From Ciceribacter thiooxidans (GTDB lineage Bacteria > Pseudomonadota > Alphaproteobacteria > Rhizobiales > Rhizobiaceae), in contig NZ_CP059896.1 of the NCBI RefSeq assembly GCF_014126615.1, forward strand, positions 2,304,501 to 2,368,500: DNA of 64,000 bases, given 5' to 3'. Shown here in pieces: positions 16,376 to 25,395 of this stretch. Both the position numbers and the translations under genes were made by a program. The notes below the pieces were generated by a model. The model made no database searches and was not told the DNA's origin. It saw only the letters and a list, made by a program, of their open reading frames with translations. How positions within the stretch are numbered: the stretch's first letter is position 1; the number at the start of each line of letters is the position of its first letter.

Positions 16376-17254
16376 ATGATCTCCGACTGGAGCGACCTTC
16401 AGACCATTCTCGCGATCGCGACCGAAGGCACGTTGAGTGGTGCCGCGCGCCGGCTCGGCGTCAACCAGTCGACGATGTCTCGGCGGCTGCAGGCAATCGA
16501 ACAGAGACTCGACGCAGCGCTCTTCCGGCGACTGGAAGACGGGCGGCTGCGGCCGACGGCGGCCGCCGAACGGCTGATCGAGACGGCGCGGCAGGTCGAG
16601 GCGCTGGTCGGCAACGCCAACGCCGCGCTTGCGGCGAGACCCGTGCCGATCCGCCTCGCCACCTGCGAGGTGCTGTCGGCCGTCTTTGTCGCGCCGGCGC
16701 TCGCCGGCTGGCGGGAGATGACCGGGGAGCCGGCTGAGCTTTCCGTCTACGACAATCTCTTCGTGCTGCCGGCGGACGAGTTCGACGTGATGATCACACC
16801 GCTCGAATCCGCGCCGACCGAGATGGTCGGCCGCCGCATCGGCCGGCTCGACTGGGATTTCTATGCCGCGCCGGACTATGCTCGCACACGGCCGCTTGCC
16901 GCGGACGTAACCACTCTCGACGGACACGACGTCATCCATGCCGCCGGTTCGCTCGCCGAGGTCGGCGCCTATCGCCGGCTTCCGGATCTCGGCGGACGCC
17001 CTGTCTTCCGCTCGTCGAGCGTCGTCGCGCAGCGCGACATGGCCGCGACCGGAGCAGGCATCGCGCTCCTGCCGGCCTGCCTGGTCCTGCCGGAGCACGG
17101 CCTCGTGCGTTTCGAAAACCGGATGCAGCCGCCGCCGGCGGAGGTCTGGATGGTGGCGCGGCGGGCGACCGCCGCCCAGCCGAGGGTGCGCCGTTTCCTC
17201 GACTGGGCGACCGGGCACTTTCGCAGTGCGCCGCTAGCACTGAAGGCCGGCTGA
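16376..17254 (+). CDS. LysR-family transcriptional regulator
   Basis: The 292-residue protein begins with the LysR winged helix (DLQTILAIATEGTLSGAARRLG then VNQSTMSRRLQAIEQRLDAALF) followed by the linker helix and a periplasmic-binding-like effector domain (IRLATCEVLSAVFVAPAL, VVAQRDMAATGAGIALLPACLV). It is slightly short, as in the LysR subgroup with a compact effector domain. The start at 16376 places the helix-turn-helix at the correct distance. By position it probably regulates the divergent nat gene and itself. Confidence 0.88.
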   Translation: MISDWSDLQTILAIATEGTLSGAARRLGVNQSTMSRRLQAIEQRLDAALFRRLEDGRLRPTAAAERLIETARQVEALVGNANAALAARPVPIRLATCEVLSAVFVAPALAGWREMTGEPAELSVYDNLFVLPADEFDVMITPLESAPTEMVGRRIGRLDWDFYAAPDYARTRPLAADVTTLDGHDVIHAAGSLAEVGAYRRLPDLGGRPVFRSSSVVAQRDMAATGAGIALLPACLVLPEHGLVRFENRMQPPPAEVWMVARRATAAQPRVRRFLDWATGHFRSAPLALKAG

Positions 17255-17351
17255 CCGCATCGTCCGTCCTTATGGCGGCATCCCGCGATCATATTGCCGA
17301 CGGCCACACGAAACTCTTTGCTTCTGCCGGGCGCTCGACTAGAACAGGCCG

Positions 17352-18212
17352 ATGATCACCGCCCGCGACATGACCGCCGCCGAGCTCGCCGCGCTTCTGC
17401 ATTTCCATGCCGAGGCGGGCGTCGAGTGGTTGGTCGAGGAGACCCCGGTCGACCGGCTGGCGGAATTTTCGGCGGAACAGCAGCTGCGCCAGCGCCCCGC
17501 CGCAACGACGACGACGACGGCTGGGTCCGGCAGCGCCACCGCGCCCGAACGGCGACGCCCGGAAGCGCCTCAGCCGGCGCCGAGGCCGGTCGCCACGGTC
17601 GCCGTTCCCGACGAACATGCCGTCACCGAAGCCCGTTTCGCCGCCGAGAGCGCCCGCACGCTCGACGAACTCAGGACTGCAGTCGAAGCCTTCGGCGGCT
17701 GCAACCTGAAGACCAGCGCCCGCTCGACCGTCTTTGCCGCCGGCGACCCCGCCTCCGGTGTGATGGTGATCGGCCCGATGCCGAGCGGTGACGACGACCG
17801 CGAAGGGGCGGCCTTCTCCGGCAAGGCCGGCTTCCTGCTCGACCGCATGCTCGGCGCGATCGGGCTTTCGCGCGAAACGATATTGCTCTCGACCGTCATT
17901 CCGTGGCGTCCGCCGGGCGACCGGCCGCCCTCGGCGCCGGAGGCGGCGATCTGCCGCCCCTTCATCGAGCGGCAGATCGAGCTTGCGGAACCGAAAGCGG
18001 TGCTGCTCCTCGGCAACTTCACCGCCCGCTTCTTCTTCGGCGGCACCGGCACCATCCACACGCTGCGCGGCGAGTGGCGCGAGATCGCCTGCGGCAGCCA
18101 CACGGTCCCGGCGCTCGCGACGCTGCATCCGCAGGAGCTCCTGACCGCGCCCGCCAGCAAGGCGCTCGCCTGGGTGGACCTGCAGGCCTTCCGCGCTCGC
18201 CTCGGCGGCTGA
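17352..18212 (+). CDS. Uracil-DNA glycosylase superfamily protein (type 4/5-like), atypical Fe-S cysteines
   Basis: The C-terminal two thirds of this 286-residue protein match the UDG superfamily: VMVIGPMPSGDDDREGAAFSGKAGFLLDRML corresponds to the GExPGxxED...FxGxAGxLL core, with the PKAVLLLGN strand and LHPQELL as the HPS/HPA loop. The first 90 residues are a helical part and a low-complexity Thr/Pro/Ala linker. Type 4 enzymes carry four cysteines for a 4Fe-4S cluster, the first pair as CxxC; here that site reads C-N-L-K, so the second cysteine is missing and cluster binding is doubtful. It could be a UDG variant that works without the cluster. Confidence 0.78.
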   Translation: MITARDMTAAELAALLHFHAEAGVEWLVEETPVDRLAEFSAEQQLRQRPAATTTTTAGSGSATAPERRRPEAPQPAPRPVATVAVPDEHAVTEARFAAESARTLDELRTAVEAFGGCNLKTSARSTVFAAGDPASGVMVIGPMPSGDDDREGAAFSGKAGFLLDRMLGAIGLSRETILLSTVIPWRPPGDRPPSAPEAAICRPFIERQIELAEPKAVLLLGNFTARFFFGGTGTIHTLRGEWREIACGSHTVPALATLHPQELLTAPASKALAWVDLQAFRARLGG

Positions 18213-18367
18213 TCGGCGCAAATTTTCGGCATTGGTAAACAGAAGATGACAAAAGTCATGCAAATCGCGCATGGCAGTGCGGCAATCTGCGACATTGTCG
18301 AATCGATGTTGCAGTGCAATATTGCGGTCGGTGTCGTGGGAGGAACCGTTTAAGAAAGAGCCTCGTC

Positions 18368-18559
18368 ATGACTATGCCTTGCCGCCCCATCCACAGCAGT
18401 TTCGAAACGCTCCGCCTTGCCGGCGAGAAGCTGGGCAGCGGCCACGGATATCACCGTTTCGGCTCCGCTACCCACGAGCAGTTGAGCGCAAGAGGCCTCG
18501 GCCGTTTCGGGCAGCTCGCCCGCCCCTCTGCCATCTTCACCGATTTCCGGGAACGCTGA
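18368..18559 (+). CDS. Small hypothetical protein
   Basis: A 63-codon ORF (MTMPCRPIHSSF...) without recognised domains, signal peptide or membrane helix. It is followed immediately by a strong hairpin, and its upstream region holds GCAATATTGC (palindrome) and TTGCAGTGCAA. These promoter-like and terminator-like flanks are the main reasons to keep it. The ribosome site is weak. Confidence 0.4.
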   Translation: MTMPCRPIHSSFETLRLAGEKLGSGHGYHRFGSATHEQLSARGLGRFGQLARPSAIFTDFRER

Positions 18560-18578
18560 GCCGGCGCGCTGCGCCGGC
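18560..18578 (+). terminator. Perfect GC hairpin after the small ORF
   Basis: GCCGGCGC-GCT-GCGCCGGC is a perfect 8-bp stem with a 3-base loop starting on the base after the stop codon of the 63-codon ORF. There is no T-tract, so it may mark the 3' end by another route or protect the RNA. Confidence 0.45.
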
Positions 18579-18678
18579 CGCATGGCTCCCTTCCGATCCT
18601 GTGCATTGCACAACGAAGGCTCGTGCCGCACGATCGGGACAAATCCGAAGACACGCGAAAAACGCAAAGGTTCGTACC

Positions 18679-18843
18679 ATGAACGTCAGATTTCATCCGC
18701 TTCGCAGCTTCCGCCGGGCCGTCGGCCAGATCGGCACCGCCGTCCAAGCCTCGGAAGAATACAGCCTTGCCGGGGCCGGCGGCGACGCGGAACGCCGGGC
18801 GCACCGCAACGTGAGCCCTGCCATCCTCAACATTCCGCTCTAA
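18679..18843 (+). CDS. Small hypothetical protein
   Basis: A 54-codon ORF (MNVRFHPLRSFRRAVGQIG...) with a basic N-terminus and no recognised domain. AAAGG lies about 8 bases upstream of the ATG. A 13-base palindrome TGTGCATTGCACA sits at 18600-18612, 66 bases upstream. It follows another small ORF in the same orientation. Function unknown; existence is moderately supported. Confidence 0.4.
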   Translation: MNVRFHPLRSFRRAVGQIGTAVQASEEYSLAGAGGDAERRAHRNVSPAILNIPL

Positions 18844-18867
18844 GACGGCGCTCAGCCGTCTGCCGTT

Positions 18868-19767
18868 TCAGCGTTCCGTCGCGGCCGGCCGGATCTCTTC
18901 CGGGCCGCAGAGGTTGAGCTTGCGGCAGGCGTCCTCGTAGGCGTCGTCGATCGCCGCAAACTTGATCGCCTGCCAGCCGAGATATTCGCGGAGGAAATCA
19001 CGGCTGAGGCAGAGGCCCTCCTTGCGCCCCTCCCCCTTCCAGACGAGGCAGCCTTCACCGATCGCCCGGTTGAGAAGCCGCTGCAGATGGGTGCGCGACA
19101 TGCGGAAGGTCTCGGCCAGCGCACGGGCGTCGATCCGGCCGACATCGACCAGCTCGGCCTCCGGAACGGTCGTCCCGACCCTGCGCATCAGCTCGTCCAT
19201 CACCAGCCCGCCGGACTCCGTCCAGAGGAACATCGCGACCCTCGGCGGCGGTTCACGCCATAGCGGGTTCTCGATCGTCTGCCGGGCGGCCTGCGGCTGG
19301 ATCAGGGGAAACAGCTCCGGGTGGTCGGACAGGGTTACGGCGCGCGCGCCGCCGTCCATCTGGTCGAGCGCCGCCAGATTGGCGAGCAGCCAACCGAACA
19401 TCGCCTGAACGGTCACCTCCGTCGGCTCGAAGCGGCGAGGCCGCTTTGCCGCGTCGCCGGCGATCCGCATGAAGCGGTAGGCCTGGAGCTGGTTGAGGAA
19501 ATTCAGGATCGTGTTGCGGCTCGCCGCATCGACCCCCGTCGCCATGTCGCGCAGCCGGCTGATGGTGAGGCCGGAGCGCGGCACCGCCGGATCGTATTCG
19601 TTGTGCAGGGCGAAAGCCGCCTGACTCAGCAGCCAGCGCTGCTGGGATGCTAGGAAGCGTGCGAGGCGCGGATTGCCGTCGTGGACGCCACGCAGCTTCT
19701 CCGCAAGAAAGCGGACCGCCAGAAGGAAACGCGGATGCGCCTGCAAATCCGCAGCGGAATACGCCAT
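18868..19767 (-). CDS. Putative winged-helix transcriptional regulator
   Basis: The 299-residue protein (start MAYSAADLQAHPRF) shows two possible helix-turn-helix stretches: LTISRLRDMATGVDAASRNTILNFL around residues 65-90, and VGRIDARALAETFRMSRTHLQRLLNRA around 205-235. Both have the spacing of DNA-binding helices, and the second resembles MarR/ArsR-type recognition helices. No enzymatic motif is visible, and the N-terminal section is helical. I can place it only as a probable DNA-binding regulator. The neighbouring MFS gene is divergent, which makes it a possible target. Confidence 0.55.
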   Translation of the reverse strand: MAYSAADLQAHPRFLLAVRFLAEKLRGVHDGNPRLARFLASQQRWLLSQAAFALHNEYDPAVPRSGLTISRLRDMATGVDAASRNTILNFLNQLQAYRFMRIAGDAAKRPRRFEPTEVTVQAMFGWLLANLAALDQMDGGARAVTLSDHPELFPLIQPQAARQTIENPLWREPPPRVAMFLWTESGGLVMDELMRRVGTTVPEAELVDVGRIDARALAETFRMSRTHLQRLLNRAIGEGCLVWKGEGRKEGLCLSRDFLREYLGWQAIKFAAIDDAYEDACRKLNLCGPEEIRPAATER

Positions 19768-20101
19768 TGTCAGCCTCGCCTTTCCCGTCGGGGAGCCCCG
19801 CCCCGTTGCCGCGACCCGCACGCCCGGAAATCCGGTCGGTGTCGCCGCTTACCCGCCACCACGACGGTCATCTTACGCTCGAAATATGAATTAGTGCTTA
19901 TGAATAAAGAACCGTCGGGCACGTGGCATGAAGGCTTAAATGGTTGGTCATATTGATAGAATACATCTTTGTTCCCTGAGGCGCAACCATATGAGGAGCA
20001 TGCGCGGCGGTGCACGCATCGGTGCCGCGGCTTGCTTTCCCGTCGACACAATCCTCGTTTCATCATAAAGGCTTGGCACTGTCCGAACGGAATCGGCCCC
20101 G
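19768..20101. other. Intergenic region between a regulator and an MFS gene
   Basis: This 334-base spacer between divergent genes is richer in A and T around 19880-19970 than its flanks, as expected for promoters. It contains an 18-codon ORF (19900-19956) with two Trp codons, which I do not call a gene. I see no RNA element. Confidence 0.5.
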
Positions 20102-21367
20102 ATGCTGACCAGCCTCGCCTCCATTGCCGCCCTCATGCTGTCCACCCTCCTGATGATGACCGGGCTCGGGCTGATGAACTACCTGGTGCCGCTGCGTTCG
20201 CTCGCCGAAGGCTGGTCGACCGTCACCGTCTCGGTGATCGCCACCGCCTATACCCTCGGCTTCACGCTTTCCTGCATCGTCACGCCGGTTCTCGTGCGCC
20301 GGGTCGGTCATGTCCGGGTCTTCGGCGCGCTCATCACCCTGCTCACCGTCTCGATCCTGTTTTCGGCGCTGCTGGTCGAGGTCTATGCCTGGCTCGCCTT
20401 CAGGGCGCTCGCGGGCTTTGCCATCGCCGGCAGCTACCTCATCATCGAAAGCTGGCTCAACGAACGCGTCACCAATGACAATCGCGGCGCGGTTTTCTCC
20501 GTCTACATGATCACCTGCCTCCTCGGCTCGATCGGCGGGCAGTATCTCGTGCCGCTCGGCGAGCCAAAGGAGATGGGGCTCTTCGTCGTCTGCGGCATCG
20601 TCTTCTCGCTTGCGCTCTTTCCGACCATGCTGTCGACCGCGCCGTCGCCGGCCCCGATCGCGGAGGCGCGCTTCGATCTCGCCCGCCTCTACCGGCGTTC
20701 TCCGATCGCCTTCGTCGGCTCGCTGCTCGCCGGCGCGCTGTCGGGCACCTGGGGCAGTCTCGGCGGCGTCTACAGCCAGGCGATCGGCATGGATGCCGCC
20801 GGCGGCGCGACACTACTTGCCGCAGTCCTCGCCGGCGGTGCGCTAGCCCAGATGCCGATCGGACGCATTTCCGACCGCATCGACCGCCGCCTGGTGATGA
20901 TCGCCTGCGGCCTCTTCGGCGTCGCCGCGAGCCTTGCCATGGCTACCTTCGGTGGTCTCGGGGTCGTCGCCGCCTGCATCGCCGGCTTCTTCGTCGGCGC
21001 GGTGCTCTATCCGGTCTATGCCCTCAACGCCGCCCATGCGGCGGATATGGCCGAGCCCGGCGAATACGTGACCGTCTCCGGCGGCGTAATGATCCTCTAC
21101 GGCATGGGAACGGTCACGGGGCCGCTGATCGGCGGCAGCCTCATGCAGGCGCTCGGGCCGGTCGGGCTCGTCTGGTTCCTGGCCGTCCTCTTCGCTTTCT
21201 ATGCCGGCTATGCCGCCTGGCGCATTGGCCGCCGGCGGGGCAAGGCCCGCGACGAGAAGACCGATTTCCAGGGTGCACCGATCCCCGTACTCGGCGCCGA
21301 CCTGGTGAATGCAGCCACCTCGCTTACGGAAGACGGCGACCAGGTCGCCGGCAGCGAGCCCGCTTGA
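20102..21367 (+). CDS. Major facilitator superfamily transporter
   Basis: The 421-residue protein has 12 predicted membrane helices with the MFS pattern: helix 2-3 loop VRRVGHVRVFG, the middle cytoplasmic linker near residues 185-205, and GRISDRIDRRLVMIA in the second half (the D-R-x-x-R-R signature repeated). The C-terminus has a soluble tail of about 45 residues. Such proteins resemble the YcaD/drug-resistance type MFS. The substrate is unknown. It begins with ATG at 20102 directly after the likely promoter spacer. Confidence 0.87.
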   Translation: MLTSLASIAALMLSTLLMMTGLGLMNYLVPLRSLAEGWSTVTVSVIATAYTLGFTLSCIVTPVLVRRVGHVRVFGALITLLTVSILFSALLVEVYAWLAFRALAGFAIAGSYLIIESWLNERVTNDNRGAVFSVYMITCLLGSIGGQYLVPLGEPKEMGLFVVCGIVFSLALFPTMLSTAPSPAPIAEARFDLARLYRRSPIAFVGSLLAGALSGTWGSLGGVYSQAIGMDAAGGATLLAAVLAGGALAQMPIGRISDRIDRRLVMIACGLFGVAASLAMATFGGLGVVAACIAGFFVGAVLYPVYALNAAHAADMAEPGEYVTVSGGVMILYGMGTVTGPLIGGSLMQALGPVGLVWFLAVLFAFYAGYAAWRIGRRRGKARDEKTDFQGAPIPVLGADLVNAATSLTEDGDQVAGSEPA

Positions 21368-21391
21368 CACCACACCCGCGAGGACAGGCCG

Positions 21392-22324
21392 CTACGGGGT
21401 CGAGGCCTTGCGCGCCGCCTTCCGTTCGAGTCCCAGCTGGTGTTCGCGGTAGATGATGAAGATGCCGGCGGCCACCACGATCGCCGCGCCGATCAGCGTC
21501 GTCAGCGTCGGCACGTCGCCGAAGAGCATGTAGGCGACCACCGAGCCGAGAATGATCGAGGTGTATTCGAAGGGCGCGATCGTCGAGACGTCGGCGTAGC
21601 GGTAGCTCTCGGTCAGCAGGATCTGACCCATGCCGCCGAAGATGCCGGCGAGCGCCATCAGGCCGAGCTGGGTCCAGGTGAGCGACTGCCAGCCGAGGAA
21701 CCAGGTGAAGGCGGCGAGCACCGAGGCAGTCAGCGAGAAATACATGACGATGGTCGGCGTCTTCTCCGTCTGCACCAGCTGGCGCACCTGCAGCATGGCG
21801 GCAGCGCCGAGCATGGCGGAGGCGAGCACGGCGATCGCCCCGATCGCCGCCTGAGACTGCGCACCCTCGGCGCCGAAGAGCGTCAGCTTCGGCCAGGAGA
21901 TGATCGCGACCCCGATCATGCCGATGAAGACCGCCGTCCAGCGATAGACGCGCACCGCCTCGCGCAGGAAGACTGCCGCGAAGACGACGGCGATCAGCGG
22001 CATCGCATAGCCGATGGCGATCGCATCCGGCAGCGGCAGAAGGACGAGGCCGTAGAAGCCGACGCTCATTGAGGCGACGCCGATCAGCCCGCGCTTCAAG
22101 TGACCGAAGGGATTGTCGGTGCCGAAGGCGGTGCCGATTTCCCGCCGCCAGGCGAGATAGGCGAGGATCGGGAGCATGGCGAAGGCGGAACGGTAGAAGA
22201 CGATCTGCCCCGGCGGCATTCCTGTACCGGCCAGCTTGATCGACGTCTGCATGCCGACGAAGACCATGACCGAGCAGACCTTCATGAGAATGCCGCGAAG
22301 CGGATCGGAAACGGCAGAGGCCAT
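21392..22324 (-). CDS. DMT-family (EamA/RhaT-like) transporter
   Basis: The 310-residue protein contains two EamA repeats with ten hydrophobic helices. The first reads GILMKVCSVMVFVGMQTSIKLAG and the second half starts around TIVMYFSLTASVLAAFTWF. The loop GQIVFYRSAFAMLPILAYLAWRREIG is typical of the S-adenosylmethionine/nucleotide-sugar-like DMT subgroup found in alphaproteobacteria. The start at 22324 (MASAVSDPLRG) has GAGAAGC upstream; longer readings pass through low-quality coding sequence. It is convergent with the MFS gene (24-base gap). Confidence 0.87.
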   Translation of the reverse strand: MASAVSDPLRGILMKVCSVMVFVGMQTSIKLAGTGMPPGQIVFYRSAFAMLPILAYLAWRREIGTAFGTDNPFGHLKRGLIGVASMSVGFYGLVLLPLPDAIAIGYAMPLIAVVFAAVFLREAVRVYRWTAVFIGMIGVAIISWPKLTLFGAEGAQSQAAIGAIAVLASAMLGAAAMLQVRQLVQTEKTPTIVMYFSLTASVLAAFTWFLGWQSLTWTQLGLMALAGIFGGMGQILLTESYRYADVSTIAPFEYTSIILGSVVAYMLFGDVPTLTTLIGAAIVVAAGIFIIYREHQLGLERKAARKASTP

Positions 22325-22692
22325 CTGTTGCTTCTCGTAAGCCCGGAGCCGGACCTTTTTTGGTGACGGGAGTGGACGGCTGCTCGGCATCCGCCGCGGG
22401 AGGCAAGGGCGTCCATCATCGACCGCGAAGGAGGATCTGGCAAGGCCGGCAGCGGCGGATCGGGTACGCCCTCCGGCAGCCAAAATCATGGAGCCGCGCC
22501 AATCCCCACCCGTCCGGTAACGACCCTTCCTTCAGTGAAACCGAATTTATCTGCCGGCAGGCAAGTATTCGTGATAATTTTAACAATCGTTCAGGAATTA
22601 CTGCAATCATCCCGGCCGAAATCGCGCTGGCTCGTATCTCATTTACGTTCGCGGGTGCCGGATTCATGCAAGACACCGAGCAGGAAGAATTC
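22325..22692. other. Spacer between a DMT gene and pepN
   Basis: This 368-base region separates divergent genes. Its right half (22540-22665) is AT-richer and should hold the pepN promoter. I found no conserved RNA structure or small gene that I can support. Confidence 0.5.
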
Positions 22693-25338
22693 ATGCGAAC
22701 AGACACGGGCCGGATCATTCATCTGGCAGATTACCGCCCAACCGATTTCGTTCTGGAACGCGTTGATCTGACTTTCGAACTCGATCCGGAGGCGACAAAG
22801 GTCGAGGCCCGGCTGATCTTCCACCGCCGCGACGGCGCAGATCCCTCGGCCCCGCTCGTCCTCGACGGCGACGAACTCGACCTTTCCGGCCTGCTGCTCG
22901 ACCAGATGGAAATGGCGCGCGAGCGCTATACGGCGACACCGGACACCCTCGTCGTCCGCGACCTGCCGGAGTCCTCGCCCTTCGAGCTCACCATCACCAC
23001 GATCATCAACCCGCAGGCCAATTCGCAACTGATGGGGCTCTACCGCTCGAGCGGCATCTATTGCACCCAGTGCGAGGCGGAGGGCTTCCGCCGCATCACC
23101 TATTTCCCCGATCGCCCGGACGTGCTTGCGCCCTACACGGTCACCATCATCGCCGACAAGGCCGCCAATCCGCTGCTGCTCTCCAACGGCAACTATCTCG
23201 GCGGCGGCAATTTCGACGAGGGCCGGCATTTCGCCGCCTGGTTCGATCCGCATCCGAAGCCGAGCTATCTTTTCGCGCTGGTCGCCGGTGATCTCGGCGT
23301 GGTCGAGGACAAGTTCACCACAATGTCCGGCCGCGAGGTCGCGCTGAAGATCTACGTCGAGCACGGCAAGGAGCCGCGGGCGGCCTACGCCATGGATGCG
23401 CTAAAGCGCTCGATGAAATGGGACGAAGAGGTCTTCGGCCGCGAATACGATCTCGACATCTTCATGATCGTCGCCGTCTCCGACTTCAACATGGGAGCGA
23501 TGGAGAACAAGGGCCTCAACGTCTTCAACGACAAGTACGTGCTCGCCGATCCCGAGACGGCCACCGATGCCGACTACGCCAATATCGAGGCGATCATCGC
23601 GCATGAATATTTCCACAACTGGACCGGCAACCGCATCACCTGCCGCGACTGGTTCCAGCTCTGCCTCAAGGAAGGCCTCACCGTCTTCCGCGACCACGAA
23701 TTTTCCGCCGACCAGCGCTCGCGGCCGGTGAAGCGCATCGCCGAGGTCCGGCACCTGCGCTCGGAACAGTTCCCGGAGGATGCCGGCCCGCTCGCCCATC
23801 CCGTCCGCCCGGATAAGTATCGCGAGATCAACAATTTCTATACGACGACCGTCTACGAGAAGGGCTCCGAGGTCACCCGCATGATCGCGACCATCCTCGG
23901 CCGCGATCTCTTTAAGAAGGGCATGGACCTTTATTTCGAGCGCCATGACGGCGAGGCCGCCACGGTCGAGGATTTCGTCCGCTGCTTCGAGGCTGCGAGC
24001 GGCCGCGATCTCGGCCAGTTCTCGCTCTGGTACAATCAGGCCGGCACGCCGCACGTCACCGTGACCGCCGACTACGACGCCGCCGGCAAGGCGCTCACGC
24101 TGGAGATCGAGCAGACGGTTCCGGCCACGCCGGGCCAGTCCGACAAGAAGCCGATGCACATTCCGCTCAATCTCGCCCTGGTGCTGGAGGACGGCACGAT
24201 CGCCGTGCCCGCTTCGGTCGAGGGCGCGGAGATGACCGGCAGCGTTCTCCATCTCAAGGACGCCCGTCACACGGTGACCTTCACCGGCATTCCGTCGCGC
24301 CCGGCGCTTTCGCTCAACCGCAGCTTCTCCGCGCCGATCGTCGTCCGCTACGACCAGAAGCCGGCGGATCTCGCGCTGATTGCCCGTCACGAGACCGACC
24401 TCTTCTCCCGCTGGCAGGCGATCACCGATCTGGCACTGCCGGCGCTCAAGGATGCGGCGCGTGCGGCCCGCAAGGGCGAAGCGATCCAGCTCGACGTCAC
24501 CTTCGCCGATGCGCTGCTCGCCGTCGCCGCCGACCCGGCGCTGGAGCCCGCCTTCCGCGCCCAGGCGCTGACGCTGCCGAGCGAGGCCGACATCGCCCGC
24601 GAACTCGGCGGCGACAACGACCCCGACGCCATTCATACCGGCCGCGAAGCGGTGCTGACCGCGATTGCCCGTACCGGCGCCGATACCTTCGGCAGCCTCT
24701 ACGACACGATGACGCCGGACGGCGGCTACAGCCCCGATGCCGCAAGCGCCGGACGCCGCGCGCTGCGCAATGCCGCCCTGCTCTACCGCACGATCGCCGA
24801 GGATACGCCCGCCCTTGCCGCGGACGCCTTCGCCAGGGCCGACAACATGACCGACCTCGCCCAGGCGCTGACGGTGCTCTCGCACCGCTTCCCCGAGGCA
24901 CCGGAGACGCACGCCGCGCTCGCCAGCTTCGAGGCGCGCTTCGCGGAGAATGCGCTGGTCATCGACAAGTGGTTCCAGATCCAGGCGACGATCCCCGGCG
25001 AAGGGGCGCTCGCCCGCGTCATGCGGCTGAAGCAGGACCGGCACTTCAACGAGAACAACCCGAACCGGGTCCGCTCGCTCGTCGGCGCCTTCGTCTTCAG
25101 CAACCCGACCGGCTTCAACCGCGCCGACGGTGCCGGCTACCGTTTCCTCTCCGAGGAAATCCTCAGGATCGACGCGAAGAACCCGCAACTCGCCGCACGC
25201 CTTCTCACCTCCATGCGCTCATGGCGGCAGCTGGAAGCAGGGCGTGCCGAACTTGCCCGCACCGCCCTCGTCCGGGTCGAGCGCGAGGTGCTCTCGAACG
25301 ACGTACGCGACATCGTCGACCGCACGCTGAAGGGCTGA
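22693..25338 (+). CDS. pepN: Aminopeptidase N (M1 metallopeptidase)
   Basis: The 881-residue enzyme has the M1 signature: G268-A-M-E-N272 for N-terminal recognition and H304-E-Y-F-H308 with the third zinc ligand E327 (KEGLTVFRDHEF). Length and motif positions closely follow E. coli PepN (about 870 residues; GAMEN near 261, HExxH near 297). It removes N-terminal residues from peptides in the cytoplasm. I take the ATG at 22693 (MRTDTGRIIHLADYRPTDF) because AGGAAG lies 7 bases upstream; an ATG at 22666 would add nine residues. The 3' end has a hairpin shared with the convergent DUF4344 gene. Confidence 0.95.
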   Translation: MRTDTGRIIHLADYRPTDFVLERVDLTFELDPEATKVEARLIFHRRDGADPSAPLVLDGDELDLSGLLLDQMEMARERYTATPDTLVVRDLPESSPFELTITTIINPQANSQLMGLYRSSGIYCTQCEAEGFRRITYFPDRPDVLAPYTVTIIADKAANPLLLSNGNYLGGGNFDEGRHFAAWFDPHPKPSYLFALVAGDLGVVEDKFTTMSGREVALKIYVEHGKEPRAAYAMDALKRSMKWDEEVFGREYDLDIFMIVAVSDFNMGAMENKGLNVFNDKYVLADPETATDADYANIEAIIAHEYFHNWTGNRITCRDWFQLCLKEGLTVFRDHEFSADQRSRPVKRIAEVRHLRSEQFPEDAGPLAHPVRPDKYREINNFYTTTVYEKGSEVTRMIATILGRDLFKKGMDLYFERHDGEAATVEDFVRCFEAASGRDLGQFSLWYNQAGTPHVTVTADYDAAGKALTLEIEQTVPATPGQSDKKPMHIPLNLALVLEDGTIAVPASVEGAEMTGSVLHLKDARHTVTFTGIPSRPALSLNRSFSAPIVVRYDQKPADLALIARHETDLFSRWQAITDLALPALKDAARAARKGEAIQLDVTFADALLAVAADPALEPAFRAQALTLPSEADIARELGGDNDPDAIHTGREAVLTAIARTGADTFGSLYDTMTPDGGYSPDAASAGRRALRNAALLYRTIAEDTPALAADAFARADNMTDLAQALTVLSHRFPEAPETHAALASFEARFAENALVIDKWFQIQATIPGEGALARVMRLKQDRHFNENNPNRVRSLVGAFVFSNPTGFNRADGAGYRFLSEEILRIDAKNPQLAARLLTSMRSWRQLEAGRAELARTALVRVEREVLSNDVRDIVDRTLKG

Positions 25339-25344
25339 GCGAAA

Positions 25345-25364
25345 GGGTGGCGTGCGCGCCACCC
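25345..25364. terminator. Hairpin between convergent pepN and DUF4344 genes
   Basis: GGGTGGCG-TGCG-CGCCACCC is a perfect 8-bp stem 7 bases after the pepN stop and 31 bases from the opposing stop. No T-run follows on either strand, so it is a weak or Rho-assisted terminator candidate. Confidence 0.45.
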
Positions 25365-25395
25365 CGATCCCCTGACGCCGTCGGCGGGCCTGCCG

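Noticed and set aside
19900..19956. 18-codon ORF with two Trp codons upstream of the MFS gene, considered as a leader peptide
   Set aside because: No convincing ribosome site, no attenuator-type alternating hairpins after it, and the downstream gene is not amino acid biosynthesis.
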